Source: a bacterium
GTDB taxonomy: Bacteria > SAR324 > XYD2-FULL-50-16
Assembly (NCBI GenBank): GCA_018829445.1
Contig: JAHJTV010000008.1
Location: 62,001 to 126,000 of the forward strand
Reading direction: 5' to 3'
DNA length: 64,000 bases
The position numbers were made by a program, and so were the translations under genes. Below, piece by piece: positions 1 through 9,807 of the stretch. The notes under the pieces are model-generated. The model ran no database searches. It was not told where the DNA came from and saw only the letters and a program-made list of their open reading frames with translations. Numbering within the stretch: position 1 is the first letter of the stretch; each line of letters opens with the position of its first letter.

Positions 1-1
1 T

Positions 2-679
2 ATCAGCATGAATCAGATCAGAGCATACTTGCATGAAAGAAAGATTCTGTCAGGTTTGCAAACTATCAGGTTATCAGGTGAAAGAGCTTCCAATGTAATT
101 CGTAACATGATGCAGTTTGTTGAAAAGAATGAATCTGCCATGATATCAACAAATTTGAACATGGTAATCTGTGATACAATCAAGCTCTTGCAAAAGGACA
201 AAGGGGTGAGTAATTATTTCGACCTGGATTCGATTACATTCAAAACGAAACTGGCCGATAACCTCCCGGCAATTCCCTGTGTCAAAACGGAGATTGAAAA
301 AGTATTGATAAATCTTCTGGTGAACGCGCTGCAATCAGTTAATGAAAATAAATCAGTACGACCGCCTGTCATAACAATTCGGTCAGTTTCCGAAGACGAG
401 ATGGTGCGTGTGGAGGTGGAGGACAGCGGAGCGGGAATGAACGTAGCCACTCAAAGAAGACTGTTTGAACCATTTTTTTCTACCCGCCCCGTAGGAAACG
501 GATTGGGAATCGGACTCTCGATCTCTTATATGGTTATCACCTACAACCATGACGGGACAATGAAAGTTGAATCCGACCCGAGCAAGGGATCCAAATTCAT
601 ATTTAGAATTCCCCTAAAACGGCCAAAAAACGAGGTTCTGGACTCCGGTTTCATTGATATTATGGAAGCCATGAACTAA
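2..679 (+). CDS. Sensor histidine kinase, C-terminal part (5' end outside window)
   Basis: The reading frame is open to the window edge, so the sensor region and phospho-accepting His lie outside. What remains is the end of the dimerisation helices (LSGERASNVIRNMM) and a complete HATPase_c domain: N-box INLLVNAL, G1 box EDSGAGM, F-box LFEPFFSTRP and G2 box GNGLGIGLS. It would autophosphorylate and pass phosphate to a response regulator, but none is adjacent. The sequence is closely related to the C-terminus of the kinase at 1796-3718, so the two are paralogues. It is followed by a convergent transporter gene, with a hairpin between them. Confidence 0.9.
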   Translation: MSMNQIRAYLHERKILSGLQTIRLSGERASNVIRNMMQFVEKNESAMISTNLNMVICDTIKLLQKDKGVSNYFDLDSITFKTKLADNLPAIPCVKTEIEKVLINLLVNALQSVNENKSVRPPVITIRSVSEDEMVRVEVEDSGAGMNVATQRRLFEPFFSTRPVGNGLGIGLSISYMVITYNHDGTMKVESDPSKGSKFIFRIPLKRPKNEVLDSGFIDIMEAMN

Positions 680-701
680 GTCCTTCAAGGAAAATCAATG
701 T

Positions 702-734
702 TCCCTGCCATAGTAATTCTTCGACTGGCAGGGA
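702..734. terminator. Hairpin between convergent genes
   Basis: The arms TCCCTGCCA (702-710) and TGGCAGGGA (726-734) form a perfect 9-bp stem with a 15-nt loop. It lies exactly between the end of the kinase and the end of the opposing EamA gene. There is no clear T-run on either side, so it is a possible bidirectional terminator rather than a certain one. Confidence 0.45.
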
Positions 735-1631
735 TCAATAATTAAAAAGCACACCACTACCAATGGCAGTCAAAATCGCACCAAACCATGATCCGGCGGA
801 AGGCCGTTCCCTGGTTTTAATCCAGAGCAGGGGAAGCATCATCACGGGAGATGTCGCTGACAGGGTTGTTATGATCCCTGCCTCACCTTTTGCCAACCCA
901 AACAACAGTAAGGTCATTCCCAAAGCCATCCCTATAAATCCACTGCAGGCAATCCAGGCAACAAGGCCTAAAGTTGGTTTTGCGCGCTTGTGGCCATTTA
1001 ACTGATCCCTTCTGATCCAACCATAGGAGATCAAAAAAACGCTGGATATCCCCACACGAATCGCTGATATTGCTATCGGATCAGCGCCCTGTTCCATGAC
1101 CGGTTTGATGATGATCGCTCCCGACGCCTGGCAGAAAGCGGCAATCAGACCGAACAGAACACCAACCAGAGCACTCCCCCTGACCTGTTCCCATTTATGA
1201 TGCTGATTTGCCGTCGTGCCGTATACAATGGCGAGGAAGACTCCCAATAGAATAATGGAACATCCGATAATCTGGGGCAAAGACAGCTTTTCTCCAAAAA
1301 CCGCAAAACTGATAATAGCCGTCATCGGAGCATTGGTTGCGAAAAGGATGCTGGTTCTCCGAGGTCCCATTTTATTCAGGGTATAAAAAAGGGCACTGTC
1401 GCCCAAAAATATTCCGAAAATACTGGAGAAGAAGATATACCAGATTAATGAATAGTCGATTTTAGCCCAACCGTTAGTGAACGACGCCATGCTGCTGAGC
1501 ATGATAAAAACCAGGGGCATTCTGATGCGATTAAATCCTATTGGTCCCAGTCGATTAACCGGTGTAACCGCTATCATTCCACCGACAGACCAACAAAGTG
1601 CCGCTGATAAAGCGGCTGCATAACCTATCAA
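735..1631 (-). CDS. EamA/DMT-family transporter
   Basis: This 298-residue integral membrane protein has about ten hydrophobic segments arranged as two repeats of five, the size and layout of the drug/metabolite transporter (EamA) family. The N-terminus (GYAAALSAALCWSVGGM) and the internal FAFFGE-like segment before helix 5 (SFAVFGEKL) fit the family. Members export metabolites or amino acids; the substrate cannot be read from sequence. The start is TTG with a weak AGG upstream; no earlier ATG is available. It is not in an operon. Confidence 0.85.
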   Translation of the reverse strand: MIGYAAALSAALCWSVGGMIAVTPVNRLGPIGFNRIRMPLVFIMLSSMASFTNGWAKIDYSLIWYIFFSSIFGIFLGDSALFYTLNKMGPRRTSILFATNAPMTAIISFAVFGEKLSLPQIIGCSIILLGVFLAIVYGTTANQHHKWEQVRGSALVGVLFGLIAAFCQASGAIIIKPVMEQGADPIAISAIRVGISSVFLISYGWIRRDQLNGHKRAKPTLGLVAWIACSGFIGMALGMTLLLFGLAKGEAGIITTLSATSPVMMLPLLWIKTRERPSAGSWFGAILTAIGSGVLFNY

Positions 1632-1795
1632 ATTCTTGCCTGTATAGTGATTCTAATGGTTATCCAGGATAAACAATAAAGGCAGTCAACCTGGAGAGAG
1701 TGGAGTATGGTGTGTATTAAGACTACTGAGATGAGGGGATCTGTTACAACGATCTTGTTTTAAAAAACTGATCGATCGCAATGAGTGTCTGCAAT

Positions 1796-3718
1796 TCAGA
1801 CTGAACGGTAGGGCAGGTGAATAATAAAGGAGGTTCCTTCTCCCGGTTCAGAATTTATCTCCATATCACCGTCATGTATGTTAGTAATAATCATGTAGGA
1901 GACGGACAATCCCAGTCCGGTACCTTCTCCAACCGGTTTGGTTGTATAAAAGGGTTCGAACGCTCTTCTCTGAACCTCAGGTTCCATTCCCGTACCATTA
2001 TCAATGATCTCGATTCTGACTTTATCTCCTTCATCCCTGGTTCGAATCCGAACATAGGGAACCTCTTTCTTCTTCATTCCTGCCAGGGCTTGAGCGGCAT
2101 TTTTAAGTAGATTGAATATAACCTGTTCGATTTCAGATTCTATGCAATTGAGAGGTTTTACGGACTCATCATAGTCACGAATAATGGTTACATTCTTGAA
2201 ATCGTATTGTTTTTTTAGACTGTAGTCATTGCAGGCCAATTCAATGGTATTTTCCAACATGCGTGACACCTCAACAGGTGTTTTTTCGACATTACCGGGA
2301 CGGCTGAATCTCATCATATTGGAGATTATCCTGGCTGCTCTTTCTCCTGACTCGCGGATTCCATCCAGATATACCAGGATATTTCGCTCTTCCGCATATG
2401 CTCTAATCTTATCGAATTCAATCCCAAGTTTCCTGGCGGCTTCTTGATTTGGCTTTAATTCTCCTGTTAAACGTCGGCTTATATTCTGAACTCCCTGAAG
2501 CATTCCTCCCAAGGGATTATTAATTTCGTGGGCCATTCCGGCTGCCAGCCCTCCGACGGACATCATCTTTTCCGTTTGAATCATCAGCTCTTCCATCTTC
2601 ACTCTTTCGGTGACATCTTCAATTATTATAACAGCTTCAACAACCTGCCCGGTTTCCAACGGGTAGATGAGAATGTTGACATATCTGATTTCATCATCGG
2701 TGCGCCAGATGATTTTCTCTCGTTTACAGATACTCCTGCTGTCAATAACTTTTTTTACTGATTCTACTTCGTTTTCCAGTTGGGGGAAAAGCTCATAAAA
2801 GTGTTTTCCTTTTGCGTTCTCAGCGGAAATCCCGGTGTAAACCTCCACTTTTTTGTTCCAGCGGATGATATTTCCCAAAGAGTCAACTCCAATCAGCAGG
2901 CTTGGCATGGAATCAATTACATTTTCCAAGTAATTGCGCAATTCGCGAATCCGGTGTTCCGCATGATACTGCTCATCAATGAAGAGTGAGAGTTTTTTCT
3001 TCATCTCATTGATGGAATCAACCAGCCTCTCCAGCGCATCCGGCCATTTGTTCCGCCTGCGGCGTCTGTTTAATTGGAGGGATGGTTTTAATTGATCGGG
3101 TTCAACCCTTTCCATATGCTCGGCAATCGTATTCAAATGTCGAATAATAAATACCTGAAAAATAAGAAGGATGATCGAAGAGACAAACAAAGTCTTAACC
3201 ATCTGGGTGGTTAGAATCAGTAAGATCTTATTTTTCAATCGTTTGTAAACATTGCTTAAATTAGCTGTAACGACCAGACTGCCGATATAAACGGTTTTAT
3301 CTCCCTCATAATACTCCAAGGGAAACGTATGAGAAACAATATCTCTGGTTTCAAGAATCCCTACTTTAGCCACGGTTACTTCCTCATCGCCTTTTAATTC
3401 CCTTACCTCAACATATTGCATATCCGGAAGTGACAACATTCCGTTAATCTGAAAATTGATCTGCTTGTGATTGAAATTCCAGAGACTCACCGCCAAGGGT
3501 TGAATAAAGCTTTTATCAACCTGATTAAAGGCATCATCAATGCTGTTCATATCCGAGCGATAATCGACGTATAACTGGAATGCCGTTCCCAGCACCGTGA
3601 AGAATGAACTGCAAAGGAGGATTAAAAGCAGCATTCTGTACGACAATCGGTGTTTTTGGCGATGTCGGATAAATCGTGACAATATCAAATGAAATAAGCT
3701 TTTATTGGAGAGTTTCAT
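1796..3718 (-). CDS. Membrane PAS-domain sensor histidine kinase
   Basis: This is a 640-residue kinase. Transmembrane helices at about residues 28-50 and 163-192 flank a ~110-residue periplasmic sensor. A basic linker (RRRRR near 219) leads to a PAS domain (about 260-372), a HisKA domain with H-box GMAHEINNPL (phospho-acceptor His397), and a HATPase with N-box FNLLKNA (about 535-541), G1 DNGTGM and G2 GEGTGLGLS. The motif LQLYVDYRSD after TM1 recurs in the kinase that runs off the right end of the window (LQLYIDYQSD), so both belong to one paralogous family. A periplasmic solute-binding protein gene lies directly upstream on the same strand (104-bp gap), suggesting that it presents a ligand to this sensor. 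No response regulator is adjacent. Confidence 0.93.
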   Translation of the reverse strand: MKLSNKSLFHLILSRFIRHRQKHRLSYRMLLLILLCSSFFTVLGTAFQLYVDYRSDMNSIDDAFNQVDKSFIQPLAVSLWNFNHKQINFQINGMLSLPDMQYVEVRELKGDEEVTVAKVGILETRDIVSHTFPLEYYEGDKTVYIGSLVVTANLSNVYKRLKNKILLILTTQMVKTLFVSSIILLIFQVFIIRHLNTIAEHMERVEPDQLKPSLQLNRRRRRNKWPDALERLVDSINEMKKKLSLFIDEQYHAEHRIRELRNYLENVIDSMPSLLIGVDSLGNIIRWNKKVEVYTGISAENAKGKHFYELFPQLENEVESVKKVIDSRSICKREKIIWRTDDEIRYVNILIYPLETGQVVEAVIIIEDVTERVKMEELMIQTEKMMSVGGLAAGMAHEINNPLGGMLQGVQNISRRLTGELKPNQEAARKLGIEFDKIRAYAEERNILVYLDGIRESGERAARIISNMMRFSRPGNVEKTPVEVSRMLENTIELACNDYSLKKQYDFKNVTIIRDYDESVKPLNCIESEIEQVIFNLLKNAAQALAGMKKKEVPYVRIRTRDEGDKVRIEIIDNGTGMEPEVQRRAFEPFYTTKPVGEGTGLGLSVSYMIITNIHDGDMEINSEPGEGTSFIIHLPYRSV

Positions 3719-3822
3719 TCACCAGATCAAATAGTTTTAAAAATGTGTTCTTTTGATGCTCAAGGATAAACCGAAACCGTAAATTCTTTTGCTTCTGATT
3801 GAACAGGGTTGAATCTGCTAAT

Positions 3823-4596
3823 CTACTCTAAATCAATGTATTTTTTCATGATTTGAGCATGTATTCCCTCTTTCCTTATTTCAGCCAGTTTTAGATTAAA
3901 TAGATCAACCGTCTCCGGAGAAACGGATTTTTTGCTAAACATTATATAAATATTGCAGGAATATATTTCCATCGCATGCCTTTCCACCTCGGGAGGTGGA
4001 TCAATTTCCTTCTTCATGTGAATGGCTGCAATATGATCCATCAAAAAACCGTCAATACGATTGGCAGCCAATTTGTGAAAATTGTATGAAGTATCTTCAA
4101 CAAATTTCACATTTTTGGATAACCTTCCCGTTTTTACCAGTTGCTCGAACAGATCACCGTAATAATAACCCTCCGTTGCACCCAGAGTAAATTCTGAGCC
4201 GATAATATCTTCAAGTGATTTGAATGGATATTTTTTTGATTCTCCCTTACGGATGAATAGTCCAACTTCCTCAGTGCGATAGGATTTTGAAAAATATGCA
4301 TATTGGGCCCTCTCTTCACTCCAGGATGCTGAAGCAGCCAAATCCATGGTGCCGTTTTTTATCCTTTCCAGATGCGCAGTCCATCTAATACGGAAAAACA
4401 ATGGCTTACATTGCATATGATCGAATAAGATGTTCAGTAATTCAATATCGAGACCATTAAGAACGCCGTTGCTGTTTTCAAACTGAAAAGGCGGCCATGG
4501 TTCCCAACCGACTTTCAACTCGCAAGCTTTTGATTCAGCTGCTAGAATAATGATGGAGCATACAAGCAGGAGAATAATGGAGATTGGTCGTTTCAT
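3823..4596 (-). CDS. Periplasmic solute-binding protein, family 3 (SBP_bac_3)
   Basis: This is a 257-residue secreted protein. I chose the internal ATG at 4596 because it begins a clear signal peptide (MKRPISIILLLVCSIIILAA, cleaved near SKA); an earlier start at 4659 would put 21 extra residues before it. The mature protein begins with KVGWEPWPPFQF and contains GLDIELLNIL and MDLAASASWSEERAQY, typical of amino-acid-type binding proteins. No ABC permease or ATPase genes are nearby. The downstream gene is a histidine kinase, so a sensory role is more likely than transport. The same gene order occurs at the right end of the window. Confidence 0.85.
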   Translation of the reverse strand: MKRPISIILLLVCSIIILAAESKACELKVGWEPWPPFQFENSNGVLNGLDIELLNILFDHMQCKPLFFRIRWTAHLERIKNGTMDLAASASWSEERAQYAYFSKSYRTEEVGLFIRKGESKKYPFKSLEDIIGSEFTLGATEGYYYGDLFEQLVKTGRLSKNVKFVEDTSYNFHKLAANRIDGFLMDHIAAIHMKKEIDPPPEVERHAMEIYSCNIYIMFSKKSVSPETVDLFNLKLAEIRKEGIHAQIMKKYIDLE

Positions 4597-4857
4597 TTTT
4601 TTAAACTCTAAATTGCTGAATAGCTCATTAAGGGCAAAAGTCAGTTTTGTTTTTTGCATCTCATAGCTAGTATATTCAACAATTAAGAAATTTACAAGAA
4701 AGCAACATAATTCCCTTCAACAATTGATTGAATAGTGCTTGCTTGACTGGTTCCGATTAGATTTTATTCTGCGTATAGCAAGTTATCCGGACTCCTTTAA
4801 AAATGAGTTCAACGATACTGCATGGATGGAAGAATAGCGGCAGGACAAGGTAAAAGG

Positions 4858-5310
4858 TCAGTTTTTTTTGATCGCTTTTTGTTTTTTACAGGCAATACAC
4901 TGCGAATTGTCGCATTGAGGACACACAAACCGGTTAATCTCTGCTCCGGCCAATATGACTAATATCCAGAACGCAATTAATAGCCCCCGGTTATTCCACA
5001 ACCAGTATTGGGGAATCATAATAAGGGAAAGCAGTGCTATCACCACTATGGTGTACTCAAATTGAGAATAAGGTCCCTCTTTTCTTTCAGGAAAGATCTG
5101 TGTGATTTTGCCGACAAAAACATGACCACAAGAGGTTGTCCTCACAGGACATTTTGTGCAGTAGGTATAGACAATGGTAAGTGATGTCGCCATAAGAAAG
5201 ATGGCATAACCTAATCCCAGATACACTGATTCCAAAAACATTGCCGTCATTGCCAGGGCTTGTGACAGTGACAATAAAAAAAGGCTGAAAACACCATGCA
5301 CCTTTGTCAT
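4858..5310 (-). CDS. Small Cys-rich four-helix membrane protein, unknown function
   Basis: I chose the ATG at 5310 because AGGAG lies 6 nt upstream; a GTG at 5397 would lengthen it but has no ribosome site. The 150-residue product has four hydrophobic segments in two pairs. Between the pairs is YCTKCPVRTTSCGH, and the C-terminus is CPQCDNSQCIACKK, so both soluble parts carry clustered cysteines that could hold a metal or an Fe-S centre. I do not recognise the family. It stands alone between a binding-protein gene and a nitronate monooxygenase gene. Confidence 0.7.
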   Translation of the reverse strand: MTKVHGVFSLFLLSLSQALAMTAMFLESVYLGLGYAIFLMATSLTIVYTYCTKCPVRTTSCGHVFVGKITQIFPERKEGPYSQFEYTIVVIALLSLIMIPQYWLWNNRGLLIAFWILVILAGAEINRFVCPQCDNSQCIACKKQKAIKKN

Positions 5311-5497
5311 GGCAACTCCTGTTTTAAATGGCTGTGGTTTTACTGCTCCTGGTTTTGCTTCTCTTAATATTCTCAGATTGTACTTCGTCTTTTTCACATT
5401 TTGATATCATAAGAAACTACACTATGAAAACAGAATAAATCGGTTCCAAACCCGCTAATGACTTCTATTAATTTATCTGCTTGGATCATGGGGGGAG

Positions 5498-5528
5498 TCC
5501 GTCAGGTAAAAGAATTGTGCCTGACGGA
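5498..5528 (-). terminator. Hairpin downstream of nitronate monooxygenase gene
   Basis: A perfect 9-bp stem (TCCGTCAGG / CCTGACGGA) with a 13-nt loop begins 18 bp after the stop of the gene at 5547-6542. There is no T-run, so termination activity is uncertain. Confidence 0.35.
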
Positions 5529-5546
5529 TAACAATCTATCGGGGCT

Positions 5547-6542
5547 CTAATTCTTGCAGACCACGCTACTGGCTTTGATAAAGGTTTCTTCAGCTTCTTT
5601 TACCATGGTTTCAAGCAGTTCCTTACAGGTAGGAATATCATTTATGAATCCAATGGACTGACCAACCATCAGCGGCGCATGATCAACATCACCCGTTTCC
5701 CAGGCTTCTTTGATTCTTAATCCGGTCATTAAGGGAATGATATCCTCCAGGGTTCCACCATTCTTCTCAAGTTCCTGAATTTGAGCAATCACTTCGGTTT
5801 TTAATGCTCTTCCCTGCAGACCATAACTTCTACCAAAGATAGTGGTATGATTCTCCTGTCGTTTCACCAATTCCTCCTTGATTCTTTCATGAACCACACA
5901 CTCTTTGGTAGCAATAAAGCGACTGGCCATCATAACACCCGAAGCACCCAGTGTAATTGCAGCAGCTAATGAGCGACCGTCAGCAATTCCGCCAACAGTC
6001 ACCACTGGAATTTTGACCGACTCCACAATTCTTGGTGTTAAAACCATGGTGGTTACATCTTCGTCCAACGGATGCCCGCCCTCTTCCAGTCCTGCAGCAT
6101 AGATTCCATCATAACCTACCTTCTCTGCATGTTGTGCATGCTTGACACATCCAACCTTGTGAAACATCTTCACATTAGCTTTTTTCAGAGAATCTATTGC
6201 TTCCGGTCCTACTCCCTTGTCCAGTGGCGCTCCGGAAATTTCGACACCTGCCACTCTTTCCTCTGCCACAACCTTGGTATACATCTTATAATGTTCTGAT
6301 GTAATTCGGACGGAAGGTAATATGGTGATATTCACCATAAAAGGATTATCCGTTAGCTTCCTGGTTTCACGAATGGCAGCCCTGAATTCATCTTCGGTGT
6401 CATAATTTCCTGCGGTCAGGTTGCCCAAGCCACCTGCATTTGAAATGGCTGCACAAAGCTGGGGCTTGCACAGCCACATCATGGCACCACAAATAATCGG
6501 ATGTTTTACTCCAAACATTTCAGTAATAGCTGTTTTTATCAT
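5547..6542 (-). CDS. Nitronate monooxygenase / FabK-like FMN TIM-barrel enzyme
   Basis: The 331-residue protein begins TEMFGVKHPIICGAMMW and contains NAGGLGNLTAG, GLEEGGH and TVGGIADGRSLAAAITLGASGV, the FMN-binding signature of the 2-nitropropane dioxygenase/NMO family. Members oxidise nitronates or act as enoyl-reductase-like flavoenzymes; in an anaerobe the physiological reaction is open. The start has AGGAG 8 nt upstream. The gene is monocistronic, with a palindromic repeat region in its 5' flank. Confidence 0.88.
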   Translation of the reverse strand: MIKTAITEMFGVKHPIICGAMMWLCKPQLCAAISNAGGLGNLTAGNYDTEDEFRAAIRETRKLTDNPFMVNITILPSVRITSEHYKMYTKVVAEERVAGVEISGAPLDKGVGPEAIDSLKKANVKMFHKVGCVKHAQHAEKVGYDGIYAAGLEEGGHPLDEDVTTMVLTPRIVESVKIPVVTVGGIADGRSLAAAITLGASGVMMASRFIATKECVVHERIKEELVKRQENHTTIFGRSYGLQGRALKTEVIAQIQELEKNGGTLEDIIPLMTGLRIKEAWETGDVDHAPLMVGQSIGFINDIPTCKELLETMVKEAEETFIKASSVVCKN

Positions 6543-6703
6543 CTTTTTCTCCTTTGATTTGGTTTTTTATTATTAAAAAGAATCTATTCAATATATCGTC
6601 GAAATACCCCTATAAGAGCTAATTTGAAACTGCTTATTTTCCCGATCAAGTTCCATAAACGCTCAAATAAGAGTATTCTGAGCACAAAATGCATGTTTCC
6701 TAA

Positions 6704-6970
6704 ACGGTAGGGCGGCCTTACATGGCCACCTTTGAGTTGGTTCTGGCGGGGATGTAACCCCAAAAGCGCTTAATTAATCAAAAAATCCGTTATTAATTGA
6801 CGATTAACAATCGATTATTGATTATTCACAAAGTGATAGCTCTTAACAACCAATTGTTTTTGTAAGATAAATAGTCAACAATCAATTGATAATAATTAAT
6901 AATCAACGAACTGATTCACCAATTTTTATTTTTGTTTAAGCGCATATGGGATGTAACCCCGCCCTACCGT
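6704..6970. repeat. MITE-like palindromic element, copy A
   Basis: No gene is visible between 6543 and 7073. The stretch has outer ends ACGGTAGGGCGG (6704-6715) and CCGCCCTACCGT (6959-6970), which are perfect inverted repeats. Inside, CGGGGATGTAACCCC (near 6738) and GGGATGTAACCCCGCC (near 6948) repeat the same theme. The AT-rich core carries AATCAATTGATAATAATTAA, which is shared with the element at 15492-15926. It has no transposase and resembles a non-autonomous element or large REP unit. Confidence 0.6.
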
Positions 6971-7073
6971 AATCCCTGCTCTTGGCAAATGTGCCTATTT
7001 GAACGTTAATGGGATCAAGTCCGGCTTGATGCGAATTATTGATCATTTAAGCTAATTGCCAACAGCTTAATCT

Positions 7074-8231
7074 TCAGATTAACAGTTTCAGATCTTCCAA
7101 TGGATACGCCATACAGGGATGGATATAACCATATTTGGCATCTGATTTTCTGATTTTCACCCCGTTTGGATGAAATACCTTCCCTGATAGCAGTTTGGTA
7201 CGACATAAACTGCATTCCCCTGAACGACAGGAGGCTGGCAGCACTTTGTTGTATCTTTCCAGAGAGTTCATCAAGGGTTCTCCGGCTTTAGCCTCTATAG
7301 ACTCACCATTGCGCAGGGTAATCCTAAAACTGGTATTTTTGGCAATGCCTTCCGGCCACCCGGGTTGCTTTGTAATATCTGCCGGAGGTCCAAACACCTC
7401 CACCCGCAACTTTCTCCTGGGTACTCCAAGATTTTCTAACTCCTTTAACACAAAAGAGTACATGGCTTCCGGGCCACAGACATATATCATTTTATCATCA
7501 ATAGAACCTACCTCGGATCGGATAAAATCACCGGTTATAAATCCCGTATGTCCTGAATACCCCTGTGATGGCTCCGAAATAATGTGGCTGACCTTCAGAT
7601 TGGTAAAACTTTTTTGACGATCATCCAATTCATCTCTGTAAACGATATCATCTTCGGTCCGACTGCCATAAATCAGGTGAATATTTCGATCCAGAACCTT
7701 GTCCGTAACCTCTCTGATCATGCTCATAAAAGGCGTAATCCCACTGCCCCCGGCAATGAATACCAGGTTTTTGCCATGTATCAGGGGATTATGATAGAAA
7801 TTTCCCGTGGGAGACGTACTGGTCAGTTTATCCCCGACCTTCAGCGATTCAATCAAAAAATCCGAAACAAATCCTTCGTTCACCCGTCGGATGGTGATAT
7901 CATAATAGCCGGTCTGGTTGGGAGAGGAGGAAATACTATAGGGTCGACTGGATCTGATGCCGTTAATCTCTACAAAGAGATTCAGATATTGACCGGCCTG
8001 AAAAGGAGGAAGATATCCTGATTCCGACACCAGTCTTAAGGTGGTCGTTGATTCCGTTTCAGGTATAATTTTTGAGATTTTCAGATACAAATATTTGGGA
8101 TGGATAAGATTAATCGCTTCAAGTACCTTTCCCCTTTCAAAACTGCTGTTGACCGCATATTTGCGTAATATTTCATTCTCTTTGACAATATCTGCATATC
8201 CTTCGATCTGTTCTTTGATTTCAGTTTTCAT
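7074..8231 (-). CDS. Flavin reductase with C-terminal plant-type 2Fe-2S ferredoxin domain
   Basis: This is a 385-residue fusion. An N-terminal extension precedes an FAD-binding domain (RPYSISSSP near residue 95), an NAD(P)-binding domain (GGSGITPFMS near 160; VCGPEAMY near 260), and a C-terminal ferredoxin domain with CRSGECSLC and a final Cys in HPCMAYP (C-x4-C-x2-C-x~30-C). This order is that of phthalate-dioxygenase-reductase and HCP-reductase-like enzymes: NAD(P)H to FAD to 2Fe-2S to a partner. The ribosome site GGAGAG precedes the ATG. It lies 10 bp downstream of a CrtI-like flavoenzyme gene, which may be its electron partner. Confidence 0.9.
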   Translation of the reverse strand: MKTEIKEQIEGYADIVKENEILRKYAVNSSFERGKVLEAINLIHPKYLYLKISKIIPETESTTTLRLVSESGYLPPFQAGQYLNLFVEINGIRSSRPYSISSSPNQTGYYDITIRRVNEGFVSDFLIESLKVGDKLTSTSPTGNFYHNPLIHGKNLVFIAGGSGITPFMSMIREVTDKVLDRNIHLIYGSRTEDDIVYRDELDDRQKSFTNLKVSHIISEPSQGYSGHTGFITGDFIRSEVGSIDDKMIYVCGPEAMYSFVLKELENLGVPRRKLRVEVFGPPADITKQPGWPEGIAKNTSFRITLRNGESIEAKAGEPLMNSLERYNKVLPASCRSGECSLCRTKLLSGKVFHPNGVKIRKSDAKYGYIHPCMAYPLEDLKLLI

Positions 8232-8241
8232 GTGCTCTCCT

Positions 8242-9732
8242 TTAACCTTTTAATGATCGAATAACAGCTCGTGCTGTTGACGCACCCGACATCAGAGTGG
8301 GTTGAAATCCTCCCGATCCTACCCAGGACCCTGCATGAAACAACCCCTGGATGGGCGATTTTCTTTCCAGAAACAGCTCGGTATCTTTGGCTTCCTGATC
8401 ATACCCGTAAATAGCTCCTCCCGGGTGTCCCAGGTATCGCATGTGTGTCAGAGGAGTCCCTACATCTATCTCCTCAATATGGTGTTCACACTGGGGAAAG
8501 ACCTGATAGAGAATGTTAAGCATCTGCTGGGCATATTTATATTTGGCGTTAAAATATCGTGTGGGGGGGATCTTCAACCAGGGTTCTCCGTATGCCAGAC
8601 TGATCAAAGCCGCCTGACAGGCACCTTTGGGTGAAAACTCCGCATCGTCTACGTCATAGCAGGAAAACAGCATAAACTTGGGTGCATCCAGCAATTTGGT
8701 ATATTCATAAGCAAGATTGGCATCGGAACTGGTTGCCAAAAAGTTTGTCGTTTCATGAATACCCAACTCTTCAGGCTCCCTGTCAAAACCGAGAAAAACC
8801 GAAACGGCTGATATCCCCACGGATCTTGCACCCAGCTCTTTGTAGCGCCAGTTGGGAACCTGATCGGGGTCTATCAGATTAATATAGGTTGTGTAAGTTC
8901 CGGCATTGGAAACAATCCGCGAAGCTGAGATCTCATCTCCCTCTTCCGTTATTACCCCGGTAACTTTGCCATTGGCCACATTGATTTTCTGCACGCCGCA
9001 GTTGAATCGAACCTCTCCTCCCGCTTTCAGATAGGCATTTAATAATGCATTGGAAAGAGCCTGCGAACCGCCTTTAATATGCCAGGGCTTAAACTCTGCA
9101 TATGCCCATAACACGATGGCAAATTCGCCAAAGGGCAAACTGCGGGGAGGGATTCCCAAATAAGACCAATAGATACCGATGGCTGTCTGCAACAAGGGAT
9201 CTTTAAAGAACTCATCCATCACCAACTGCATCGGTTTTAAAGCATATTTGAAATAGATTGGGTACTTGGTAGGAGAAGCCTCTTTATCCTTGATCATGGT
9301 GACATTGATCCACTGAGTGCAATACTCATAGACCAGATCAAAGAACTTGACAATGTTACCGGATTCGGCCGGAAACCTGTCCTGTAAAGCCGCAATTGCC
9401 TTGGCCTTGTCAGCTTTCAAGGTTATGTCCATCTTGCCGGGTTGGACAATGCGATACATGTTTTCCATCTGCACAAGATCAATCTCGTCCAGAACTCCTA
9501 GATCATCTAAAGTTCCCCTTAAAGGACCAGGAAAATCCTTTGTGCCGATACCGCTTAACTGGTGAAGTGCGACTTCGAACTCAAAACGTCCCCTGATAAA
9601 ACTGGTAGCACATCCACCCGGAACATTATGCCGCTCAAGCAGAAGCGTCTTCACGCCCTGTTTTGCCAGTGCTAAAGCAGAGGTAAGTCCACCGTTTCCT
9701 GCTCCAACCACCACCACATCATAATCTGCCAT
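8242..9732 (-). CDS. CrtI/phytoene-desaturase-like FAD-dependent oxidoreductase
   Basis: The 496-residue protein has an N-terminal dinucleotide fold (VVVGAGNGGLTSALALA) followed by ERHNVPGGCATSF, and a C-terminal FAD-contact motif (GLFHAGSWVGSGGFQPTLMSG). These are the marks of the phytoene desaturase / carotenoid isomerase / all-trans-retinol saturase superfamily. No other carotenoid genes are present, so the substrate is probably a different polyene, lipid or quinone-like molecule. GGAGAAAAACC precedes the ATG. It is the middle gene of a MerR / oxidoreductase / reductase operon. Confidence 0.88.
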   Translation of the reverse strand: MADYDVVVVGAGNGGLTSALALAKQGVKTLLLERHNVPGGCATSFIRGRFEFEVALHQLSGIGTKDFPGPLRGTLDDLGVLDEIDLVQMENMYRIVQPGKMDITLKADKAKAIAALQDRFPAESGNIVKFFDLVYEYCTQWINVTMIKDKEASPTKYPIYFKYALKPMQLVMDEFFKDPLLQTAIGIYWSYLGIPPRSLPFGEFAIVLWAYAEFKPWHIKGGSQALSNALLNAYLKAGGEVRFNCGVQKINVANGKVTGVITEEGDEISASRIVSNAGTYTTYINLIDPDQVPNWRYKELGARSVGISAVSVFLGFDREPEELGIHETTNFLATSSDANLAYEYTKLLDAPKFMLFSCYDVDDAEFSPKGACQAALISLAYGEPWLKIPPTRYFNAKYKYAQQMLNILYQVFPQCEHHIEEIDVGTPLTHMRYLGHPGGAIYGYDQEAKDTELFLERKSPIQGLFHAGSWVGSGGFQPTLMSGASTARAVIRSLKG

Positions 9733-9807
9733 GGTTTTTCTCCAAATTTGATTAGCTGCACCTGATTAATGAATAAAATGGTTATAACCGCTTCGATATA
9801 CTTTCAC